Source: Halovenus sp.
Lineage (GTDB): Archaea; Halobacteriota; Halobacteria; Halobacteriales; Haloarculaceae
Assembly (NCBI GenBank): GCA_003551265.1
Contig: PUMG01000282.1
Span: 1-13,039, forward strand
Reading direction: 5' to 3'
DNA length: 13,039 nt
How positions within the stretch are numbered: position 1 is the first letter of the stretch; every line of letters begins with the position of its first letter. The notes beneath the pieces were generated by a model that searched no databases, was not told where the DNA came from, and was given only the letters and a program-made list of their open reading frames with translations. The position numbers and the translations under genes are program-made. Of this stretch, positions 1-6,095 are shown one piece after another.

Positions 1-616
1 ACTTCGGCTGGAACTCACAGGGTGTGCACTTCGAGCGCTGATTCGTCCTTGCTGGCGGCCCGTCGATGGCGCTGGCGGTTCGAATCGCTGCACGGTACGT
101 CGCCGTGCGCCTGACGTCGATCTCAATCTCGCGGACAATCCCGTACGCTGGATACTCCGCGAAGGCACGCCCGACTTCTGTTTCTCGTTCCCACGAGAGC
201 GCCTTCGCTGCCGCGACCAGTCGAACGCTCTGTGGTTGCCAGACGCCCTGTCGAGGTGGCCGACCCGCAAAGACGAGCGAGAGCGTCGGTTCGTCCGTCG
301 CCAGCAGTTTGTGGACGATGCCGTGACAGTCCCGACCCTGGACGAACGCCTCACGGACTGCGGGATTCGCAATCTCGTCCCAGCAGTCGAGACGCGCACG
401 CACACAGCCGAGATTTGACCGATACTGGGTGGGTGTCACCTCTATCGGTGCTGCTTCGAGCGCATCGTCGTCTGTCAGTAACTGCTCGTAGTGAAATGCG
501 AGCTCTCGTTTTGCTTCGACCGCTTCCGGTGTCGGAACATCCTCGGACGACTGTCTCCGATAATACAGTTTGCGCGGACAGTACGCTGCAGTCTCGACGT
601 CACGAAAGGCGTGCAT
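1..616 (-). CDS. Cas4-like (PD-(D/E)XK fold) protein, 3' end cut by window edge
   Basis: The reading frame is open from an ATG at 616 to the window edge (205 residues visible), so the C-terminus is missing. An N-terminal YCPRKLYY motif (Cys13) and a C-terminal CTPCEF motif (Cys197, Cys200) match the cysteine pattern that holds the Fe-S cluster in Cas4/Dna2-type exonucleases; a further cysteine probably lies just outside. Residues 127-167 (a Gln followed by a helix, then EYPAYG and a charged strand) resemble the Cas4 region after the catalytic core. The catalytic positions look degenerate: the expected GxxD reads GIVH (99-102) and the expected E-x-K segment reads LVFAG (114-118). It may therefore be a structural or DNA-binding relative rather than an active nuclease. 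No cas genes or CRISPR repeats are nearby; its neighbour is mcm, so a replication or repair role is conceivable but inferred. The family call is moderately sure, the function unknown. Confidence 0.62.
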   Translation of the reverse strand, partial: MHAFRDVETAAYCPRKLYYRRQSSEDVPTPEAVEAKRELAFHYEQLLTDDDALEAAPIEVTPTQYRSNLGCVRARLDCWDEIANPAVREAFVQGRDCHGIVHKLLATDEPTLSLVFAGRPPRQGVWQPQSVRLVAAAKALSWERETEVGRAFAEYPAYGIVREIEIDVRRTATYRAAIRTASAIDGPPARTNQRSKCTPCEFQPK

Positions 617-644
617 AGATGGCTAACACTGCGCTCGTGTTCGG

Positions 645-651
645 ATATAAA
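645..651 (-). promoter_or_regulatory. TATA-like box for the Cas4-like gene
   Basis: On the minus strand the sequence reads TTTATAT, 29-35 bases before the ATG at 616. That spacing fits archaeal TATA-dependent initiation close to the start codon, so a leaderless or nearly leaderless transcript. It lies in the 60-base gap after the 90-residue gene, so the Cas4-like gene can be transcribed independently. Confidence 0.5.
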
Positions 652-676
652 CGTCCGCACAATTGCCGTTGTCCGC

Positions 677-949
677 TCATTCGAGCGGGACGACATCGAA
701 CGAATCGACACCGGAAACCAGCTCTACTATCTTCTCGCGGGCCTCGCGCTCTGAGGTCGCAAGCACGACCAGGCCGTCGACTGCGCTGTGGCCGTGTGCA
801 CGGTAGGCTGTTGCCTCTGGCTGGAAGTCAGTGGCGTACGTGCGAAGCACAGCACGGACCTCGCGTTCGAGTTCGGGGAGTGTGAGTTCGTCGTCTTCGA
901 ACTGGCTGAGTGCGTCCTCGATGTTTCGGAGGGTGGAGATACGGTCCAT
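677..949 (-). CDS. Small conserved haloarchaeal protein of unknown function, downstream of mcm
   Basis: A 90-residue acidic, mostly helical protein. The N-terminal half (IEDALSQFEDDELTLPELE) is likely a helical pair, followed by a conserved-looking VLRTYATDF segment. The C-terminal half (DGLVVLATSEREAREKI and on) suggests a small alpha/beta unit. I chose the ATG at 949. A GTG at 958 would add three residues and overlap the mcm stop as GTGA, and cannot be excluded. With five bases after the mcm stop and no promoter gap, it is almost certainly co-transcribed with mcm. No membrane segment, metal motif or catalytic signature is visible, and I do not recognise a characterised family. The tight coupling suggests a helicase- or replication-linked role, which is inference only. 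Confidence 0.75.
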   Translation of the reverse strand: MDRISTLRNIEDALSQFEDDELTLPELEREVRAVLRTYATDFQPEATAYRAHGHSAVDGLVVLATSEREAREKIVELVSGVDSFDVVPLE

Positions 950-954
950 CTGTC

Positions 955-3900
955 TCACGTGGTTCGGAGGTAGCCGGTCTGTGGCTCGTACACCTCGCCT
1001 TTCTGTTTGAGTTTCTCTATCTCGTGTTCGGTCTTCGTCGAGTCGATGCCAACCTCCTCGGCACGCTCGACGACGATTTCGAACGGCGCCCCCTCGTCGT
1101 ACTCCGCTTCGATATCCGCGATGAGGTGTTTGATGTTCTTGATGCGGTCACGCTGACTCTTCGTGGTTCCTGTCTCGACGACGTCCGCGTCGAACTCGCC
1201 TGTCTCAGGGTCCATGCCGATCTCTTCGAGACAGTACTGTGCGATTTCCGTTCCCCGCAGTGCGTCTTCTAGTTCGACGGTATCTGAGAGGCGGACCCGT
1301 GCGCTCGCTTCTGCCAGTCGGACGAGCGCTTCGAGTTTTCGGGCGGTGACTGGCACCGGTGCGTCCTCGTCCGACCCTGTCGAGCGGAGGTTAACGTAGA
1401 ACTCCCGTATCTGGCTTTTCGCCTCCTCGGTCATGGTGGGGTAACAGTTTCGCTTCGCATACGCGATGTACTTGCGAAGTAACTCCGCGTCAATCTCCGG
1501 GGAGACGTCCTCGGTCACCCGCTCGACCTCCTCGACGGTGTAATCGGAGTTCTGCATCTTCTCGCGGTGCGTGTTCAACTCGCCCGCGTAGTTCGTCTTG
1601 ATGATGTGGTCGGCTAACTCTGCGTCTTTCTCCTCGTTCGGGTTGTCCGTGACCGTGAAGATGAGGTCGAAACGCGAGATAAGCGGCGGATCGAGGTCGA
1701 TCTGTTCGCCGATTGGCTCGTACTGGTCGAAGCGACCGTACGTCGGGTTGGCGGCACCGAGCAACGAACAGCGTGATTTGAGTGTCGCGTTGATTCCTGC
1801 CTTGCTGACACTGATGGATTGCTGTTCCAGCGCTTCGTGCATTGCGCTCTGGTCCTCGGAGCGCATCTTATCCAGTTCGTCGACAGCCGCGATTCCCTGG
1901 TCGGCCAGCACGAGCGCACCGGCTTCGAGAGACCACTGCTGGCCGTCGCCGAAGTCGTCGCGAACCGCTGCAGCGGTGTTGTGCGTGACGAGTCCGTTGC
2001 CGATGAAGTTGTGTGTTCCAGGGACGGTCAGGTCGAACACCTCTTTCGTTCCCGTCCGCTCGACCGAGACGACGCTCTCCCACAGCAGTCCTGATTCGAC
2101 AACCTCCTCGACTGTGCCCTCCTGGTCCCCGAGGTCGACTTCCGTGAGGATATCGCGTGCCCGCTCCCTGCCCGGGTTGTCTCCGTCTGTGACGTTGTTG
2201 TAAAACCTCCCGCCAGCACCGTCTGTCCGTGCGAGCGTCTCACCAATCGGAATGGACGCTCCGCGCAGATTCGACCGTTCAATCAGGCGCTCGAGTGCGC
2301 GTTGTTTCCTCCCCGACCGAAATCCGATGGTCTCTGCGAACGTCGCAATGTCCGCTCCGTAAATTGTCAGGTGTGTCTGTACTGACTGTGAGTGAATTTC
2401 GTATCCACACTGTAGCTCGGTTTTTCCACGCCGGTCGCGCTTGCGAGAGCGAGCACTGACTCCGTAGGACGCGAGCATCAGTTGTACCTGTCTCGCAAGT
2501 TCGGGGCTGATGGTCGACAGCTGGATGCTCGAACCACCATCGTCTCGCGCACAGACTGCGCCATCGGCATCGAACAGTCCCTGGAGGAATGCGTCGGCGT
2601 TCTCTGCCGTAGTCAGTCTGTGGTCCAGTTCGAGTGTTTCCTTCGGCGTTACCATACCGAGGTTTTCGAACAGTCGCGCGATGGTTGCACTGTGAATTCG
2701 TATGCAGGGAACTTTCTCGTCCTGGTGTTCGATAGAGACCGAGTAGTCGAACGTGTTCTCGATGATTCTCGCAGCCTCTTCGAGGAGTTCTGTGTCCGAG
2801 TTCGAAATACGGACACACCCTCTGTTATTTCCTCGGCGCGAGACCATGATATCACCGTCACCGAAAACGAGACCGACAAGATAGAGCAGGTCTGAATCGA
2901 AGCGCTCGGGAATGGCGACGCTGTTGCCGTGACGGAGCATCGCACGGGCGATGTCGATGTCGTTACGGTCTGCGTCGATTGCATCGAGAATCCGGTCGAA
3001 TTTCTCCTGTGGCAGGTGACGGTGCGCCAGTGAATTGTAGATGAAATCCTCTGAGAGGCCCAGTTCGTCAGCGGCGTCTCGCAACGTCCCGAACTCCTCG
3101 CATAACTCGTTTCGGAGGAATGAAACAGATTCATCCGTCGGCTTCCGTTTCTCAGTGGTATACTCGATGTAGCTGTCGACCGGTGGTGACGTTCGCGACA
3201 CCGTGTCGTACTTCGGGACCGCAACGTGGTCTCCCGGCTCTATCTGTGACAGCGGCTTCCACTCGATACCCTCCGTTCCACAGACGAGCAGCGGTGTGTT
3301 CTGTGACGCCTCGAGCTGTTTTCCGTACTCTGTCTCGATACGCCGACACTCTTTTTCTGGCATCCGCCAGACGTGCGAGGACTCCTTCTCGACGATGTCC
3401 CCGCTCTCTCGGTCGAACGTACACAGACGCTCCTCGAACGGTGCAGCGGTGTCGGTGTCGACAGGCGTGGGGTGTTCGCGCTCTGCAAGGGTCTGAATCG
3501 GGACGTACCCATCTTCGGTGTGAATCAGCGTGTCGCCAGTGACACACAGCCCCGCAGAGCTGCTCCCTTTTCCAGAGGTGTAGACCGAACGCGGTGCTAT
3601 TTCCCTGACGTACTGTAACATCTGGCTCTTGCCGGTACCCGGATCACCGATGAGGAGCATGTGCAGGTCTCCACGCGTCCGTGAGCCGTCGGGGAGGTGT
3701 TTCGTCACGCCGGAAAACAGCTGAAATATCATCGCCCGCTTTTCTTTCTCGTAGCCGTAAATTGAGGGGGCGATGGATTTCTCCATCTTCTCGTAGATGT
3801 CGGGTTCGTTCGAGAGTTCGATTATCTGCTTTTTGTCCTCGTCGGTGATGTCCATCTCCTCGAACTGCTCGTCCTCGATTTCGACGGTCATGCCGTTCAT

Positions 3901-4620
3901 GTAGAAGTCGAACATCGGCGACTTCTCGCGCTCGTTGCCCTGCTGGTCGAGTTTGAGAATCCCTGTCACCTCGACGTGGTCACCGGCGGTCACGCGGCCG
4001 GTGATGTCGTCTTCGATGTTGACATCGACGTTCTGTGGCGTCTCCCCGCCGCGCAACCCTTCGGGAGACTCCTGTATGCGGAGTTTCTGTGCGTCGATGA
4101 ACTCCGACTGGTCGTAATTAATTCGAAACGGGCCCTGCCGTTCACAGCCCTGACACTCGTGTGGCTCCTGGAAGTCACCACCCTCCTGTGGGATGCGCGT
4201 CAGCGTCCCACAGCGCTGGCACTCGAATGCCGAGGTGACGATTTTCGGGCGGACGTCAGTCGCCTTGCGGACGATACCCTGAATTGCAATCAACATTCCA
4301 CGGTGGTCTGCCCGAATCTCACGGATGTCCGTCCGCTCGGGTAGTCCACGGACTCTGACGTGGGCCTGACCGAGAGAAACGTCGACAGGAAGGTCATAGA
4401 GCCTGAGCGCCTCCTCGGCGTACTGCCGAATCTGCTCGGGCTTGCTCCGGAAGTCGTCGGCGAGGTGTGGGTCGAACTGGTAGAGGTCTCGCCAGTCGAT
4501 GTAGAGCGACTTCTGCTCGGTGGGGTACTTCTGGGCAAGCTCTCCGATCTCGTTGCGATAGTAGCTTCGGTAGAACTCCTCGAACGCGTCGATGAGTTCG
4601 GTGTCGTCCGCGCGTGCCAT
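955..4620 (-). CDS. mcm: Replicative DNA helicase MCM with intein
   Basis: Precursor of 1221 residues; removing the 523-residue intein leaves 698, the usual size of a haloarchaeal MCM. It is the ring-shaped ATP-driven helicase that unwinds DNA at replication forks. The N-terminal domain has a four-cysteine zinc site (Cys134, Cys137, Cys156, Cys159) in an OB-fold region. Walker A is GDPGTGKS (325-332). After the intein come Walker B with VDELDK (Asp914, Glu915), sensor 1 in GAANP (Asn958) and the arginine finger in SRFD (Arg983). The C-terminal 65 residues look like the winged helix. The intein interrupts the conserved GL/TAA segment between Walker A and B, so the helicase cannot work until splicing has occurred. 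The ATG at 4620 gives the typical MCM N-terminus; no clear Shine-Dalgarno is present. The small gene at 677-949 follows directly. Confidence 0.97.
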   Translation of the reverse strand: MARADDTELIDAFEEFYRSYYRNEIGELAQKYPTEQKSLYIDWRDLYQFDPHLADDFRSKPEQIRQYAEEALRLYDLPVDVSLGQAHVRVRGLPERTDIREIRADHRGMLIAIQGIVRKATDVRPKIVTSAFECQRCGTLTRIPQEGGDFQEPHECQGCERQGPFRINYDQSEFIDAQKLRIQESPEGLRGGETPQNVDVNIEDDITGRVTAGDHVEVTGILKLDQQGNEREKSPMFDFYMNGMTVEIEDEQFEEMDITDEDKKQIIELSNEPDIYEKMEKSIAPSIYGYEKEKRAMIFQLFSGVTKHLPDGSRTRGDLHMLLIGDPGTGKSQMLQYVREIAPRSVYTSGKGSSSAGLCVTGDTLIHTEDGYVPIQTLAEREHPTPVDTDTAAPFEERLCTFDRESGDIVEKESSHVWRMPEKECRRIETEYGKQLEASQNTPLLVCGTEGIEWKPLSQIEPGDHVAVPKYDTVSRTSPPVDSYIEYTTEKRKPTDESVSFLRNELCEEFGTLRDAADELGLSEDFIYNSLAHRHLPQEKFDRILDAIDADRNDIDIARAMLRHGNSVAIPERFDSDLLYLVGLVFGDGDIMVSRRGNNRGCVRISNSDTELLEEAARIIENTFDYSVSIEHQDEKVPCIRIHSATIARLFENLGMVTPKETLELDHRLTTAENADAFLQGLFDADGAVCARDDGGSSIQLSTISPELARQVQLMLASYGVSARSRKRDRRGKTELQCGYEIHSQSVQTHLTIYGADIATFAETIGFRSGRKQRALERLIERSNLRGASIPIGETLARTDGAGGRFYNNVTDGDNPGRERARDILTEVDLGDQEGTVEEVVESGLLWESVVSVERTGTKEVFDLTVPGTHNFIGNGLVTHNTAAAVRDDFGDGQQWSLEAGALVLADQGIAAVDELDKMRSEDQSAMHEALEQQSISVSKAGINATLKSRCSLLGAANPTYGRFDQYEPIGEQIDLDPPLISRFDLIFTVTDNPNEEKDAELADHIIKTNYAGELNTHREKMQNSDYTVEEVERVTEDVSPEIDAELLRKYIAYAKRNCYPTMTEEAKSQIREFYVNLRSTGSDEDAPVPVTARKLEALVRLAEASARVRLSDTVELEDALRGTEIAQYCLEEIGMDPETGEFDADVVETGTTKSQRDRIKNIKHLIADIEAEYDEGAPFEIVVERAEEVGIDSTKTEHEIEKLKQKGEVYEPQTGYLRTT
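1978..3546 (-). mobile_element. Intein with LAGLIDADG homing endonuclease inside MCM
   Basis: A 523-residue in-frame insert (precursor residues 359-881). It begins with Cys (CVTGDTLIHTEDG, block A) and ends in VTHN followed by extein Thr882 (blocks F and G: VFDLTVPGTHNF ... THN), so both splice junctions look intact. The two endonuclease dodecapeptide motifs are LVGLVFGDG (intein 222-230) and LQGLFDADG (321-329); both keep the metal-binding Asp, so the homing enzyme may be active. A segment at about intein 153-178 resembles a helix-turn-helix. Block B, normally TxxH, reads SQNT (intein 81-84): Thr84 (codon ACA) takes the place of the usually invariant His. Inteins at MCM/CDC21 sites are common in archaea, and the element spreads by homing into intein-less alleles. 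Confidence 0.95.
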
Positions 4621-4649
4621 CTACTGAGAGACAGATTGTGCGTGCTCAC

Positions 4650-4677
4650 CTAAGAAGGTTCGCAAACCTCACGTGAG
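4650..4677 (-). promoter_or_regulatory. mcm upstream region: weak TATA-like box and two adjacent palindromes
   Basis: On the minus strand CTTCTTAG (4650-4657) lies 30-37 bases before the mcm ATG and is the only TATA-like candidate, though a poor one. Directly upstream of it is an inverted repeat AGGTT-cgca-AACCT (4656-4669), overlapping a perfect 10-base palindrome CTCACGTGAG (4668-4677). Placed over and just behind the core promoter, these could be binding sites for a dimeric regulator. That is inferred from position and symmetry alone. Confidence 0.35.
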
Positions 4678-4741
4678 ACGGTCGGTTGTGAGTATGTATC
4701 GGTTGGGCATGGGAAATCCGGCGCAGACCGGTGCGTAAGCG

Positions 4742-4747
4742 TTTAAT
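4742..4747 (+). promoter_or_regulatory. TATA-like box for the TRAM-domain gene
   Basis: TTTAAT centred about 26 bases before the ATG at 4770, the spacing of a leaderless haloarchaeal transcript. Its position argues against a GTG start at 4731, which would lie upstream of the promoter. Confidence 0.5.
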
Positions 4748-4769
4748 CTGTCCCCCAAGTAAGGGGACC

Positions 4770-5219
4770 ATGCCCGACTGTCCACTCGCGGACGACTGTC
4801 CCAGTTTTAGCGAACAGATTAACGGTATGGGATGCCAGCACTACGGCGACCGTGGTGGTGCCGAGTGGTGTAATCACTACAACCAGCCGATACGGGACCT
4901 GAAATCACAGCCGGTCAAACCCGGCGAAGACGTCGTCATCGAGGTGGAGGACATTCACGAAAGCGGTGCCGGTGTCGGCCGAACCGAGGACGGGTTCATC
5001 ATCATGGTCGATGGAATTCTCCCCCCGGCGCGTGCGCGAGTGGAGATAACCAAGGTGCGGTCGAATCACGCTCGAGCGAGAGAACTCGAACGGCTACCGA
5101 TGGACGAGGACGAGGTGTCCGAAGACGAACTCGACGGCGAGAGCGACGAAGCGGATTCGCGGAACAAAGACGACGGGAGACCACGTCTCGGGAGCCGTGA
5201 TAACTTCTGGGGCGGCTAG
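4770..5219 (+). CDS. Cys-rich TRAM-domain protein
   Basis: A 149-residue protein. Residues 1-40 hold four cysteines (Cys4, Cys10, Cys22, Cys34) with the pattern CxHY twice (22-25 and 34-37), suggesting a bound zinc or Fe-S cluster. Residues about 48-106 form a TRAM domain (a small beta-barrel, nucleic-acid-binding, known from RNA-modifying enzymes and archaeal RNA chaperone-like proteins), with the typical segments HESGAGVGRTEDGFIIMVDG and ARVEITKVR. The last 45 residues are an acidic, disordered-looking tail ending DNFWGG. The ATG at 4770 is preferred over the GTG at 4731 because it follows a TATA box at leaderless spacing and begins at the cysteine module. The gene is divergent from mcm. 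An RNA-binding role (translation or RNA stability) is likely from the domain; the target is unknown. Confidence 0.88.
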   Translation: MPDCPLADDCPSFSEQINGMGCQHYGDRGGAEWCNHYNQPIRDLKSQPVKPGEDVVIEVEDIHESGAGVGRTEDGFIIMVDGILPPARARVEITKVRSNHARARELERLPMDEDEVSEDELDGESDEADSRNKDDGRPRLGSRDNFWGG

Positions 5220-5250
5220 CCCACGCGTGTAAGACGAGCAGAGGAACTCC

Positions 5251-5257
5251 TTTTATC
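5251..5257 (+). promoter_or_regulatory. TATA-like box for the SDR-like gene
   Basis: TTTTATC lies 21-27 bases before the ATG at 5278. The 58-base gap after the TRAM gene therefore carries its own promoter, and no Shine-Dalgarno is seen before the ATG. Confidence 0.5.
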
Positions 5258-5277
5258 GAGCGCTCGCATCACCCCAC

Positions 5278-6063
5278 ATGGACCTCGAAATCGAGGGAAA
5301 CGTCGCACTGTGTACGGCCGCGAGCAGCGGACTCGGACTCGCGAGCGCGAAGTCACTGGCACGTGACGGAGCACACGTGGCGCTGTGTGGCCGAACACAG
5401 GAACGAATCGATGCAGCGAGAACAGCAGTCGACGATGTCGGTGATGGCGAGGTGCTCGCTGTCGAGGCTGACATCACTGATGCTGACCACGTCGAAGCGT
5501 TCGTCGAACAGACCGTCGACCGTTTTGGCGGAATCGACCACGTGGTCACCAGCGCAGGCGGCGTCCCGCCGGGGAGATTCGACGACATGGAGACGAGTGA
5601 CTGGTACGACGCCTACGATATGCTCGTGATGAGTGTGGTCTGGACGCTCAACGCCACCACCTCGTTTCTCCGGGAATCGGACGCGGGAACTGTCGTCGCC
5701 ATCACCTCTCGCTCGGTCGAGGAAGTCATCGACAACCTCGTGCTCTCGAACGCGGTCAGGCGAGGAGTTATCGGACTCGTACAGACACTCTCGCGCGAAC
5801 TCGCACCGGACGTACGGGTCAACGCCGTACTCCCCGGGGCACACGAAACCGCGCGCATCGAGAATCTCATCGAGGAAGCCGTCGAGCGCGGCGAGTTCGC
5901 CGACTACGAGGAAGGATATCAGGACTGGGGGGCGGACGTACCGCTCGGCCGGGTTGGACAGCCACGCGAACTCGGTGATGTCGTCGCATTTCTGTCGAGC
6001 GAGCGTGCGAGTTACGTGACCGGCACGTCCGTTCCGGTCGATGGTGGCTCAATCAGAGGATGA
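5278..6063 (+). CDS. Short-chain dehydrogenase/reductase-like protein, catalytic Tyr and Lys lost
   Basis: A 261-residue Rossmann-fold protein of SDR length. The nucleotide-binding loop is TAASSGLG (13-20) rather than the usual TGxxxGIG. The segment TSAGGVPPGRF (91-101) stands where NNAG is usual. The family's catalytic Ser is present (Ser144). The YxxxK motif reads LVLSN (154-158), so the Tyr is Leu154 and the Lys is Asn158. The C-terminus has the usual VNAVLPG and VTGTSVPVDGG. This matches the 3-oxoacyl-ACP-reductase-like SDR subgroup described as lacking the perfect cofactor motif and catalytic tetrad. Conventional oxidoreductase activity is doubtful; it may bind a dinucleotide or acyl ligand without the usual proton relay. 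It is convergent with tatCo. The fold is sure, the substrate unknown. Confidence 0.9.
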   Translation: MDLEIEGNVALCTAASSGLGLASAKSLARDGAHVALCGRTQERIDAARTAVDDVGDGEVLAVEADITDADHVEAFVEQTVDRFGGIDHVVTSAGGVPPGRFDDMETSDWYDAYDMLVMSVVWTLNATTSFLRESDAGTVVAITSRSVEEVIDNLVLSNAVRRGVIGLVQTLSRELAPDVRVNAVLPGAHETARIENLIEEAVERGEFADYEEGYQDWGADVPLGRVGQPRELGDVVAFLSSERASYVTGTSVPVDGGSIRG

Positions 6064-6068
6064 GTGAC

Positions 6069-6086
6069 TCGAAGGTTCGATTTATT
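6069..6086 (+). terminator. Possible terminator after the SDR-like gene
   Basis: The palindrome TCGAA-GG-TTCGA (6069-6080) is followed by TTTATT, six bases after the SDR stop and ten before the tatCo stop. The T-rich tail and convergent position suggest transcription ends here, but the stem is short. Confidence 0.3.
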
Positions 6087-6095
6087 CCGTCGCGA

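Noticed and set aside
66..618. Several plus-strand open frames at the left end
   Set aside because: They lie opposite the minus-strand Cas4-like frame, which has family motifs, a TATA-like box and haloarchaeal-type composition. The plus-strand products are Ser/Arg-rich shadows.
1598..2203. 201-residue plus-strand open frame opposite mcm
   Set aside because: Its product is Ser/Thr-rich without recognisable motifs and lies antisense to the ATPase core and intein end; a GC-rich shadow frame.
955..4620. Frameshift or gene fusion to explain the long MCM
   Set aside because: The extra length is exactly accounted for by an in-frame intein with proper Cys and His-Asn boundaries; the remaining 698 residues are a complete MCM.
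4731..4769. GTG start giving a 13-residue extension of the TRAM protein
   Set aside because: The start lies before the TATA-like box, and the extension is unlike the rest of the protein; the ATG at 4770 fits leaderless spacing.
4621..4769. Replication origin next to mcm
   Set aside because: The gap has palindromes but no repeated origin-recognition-box-like motifs, no long A/T-rich unwinding element and no orc1/cdc6 gene beside it.
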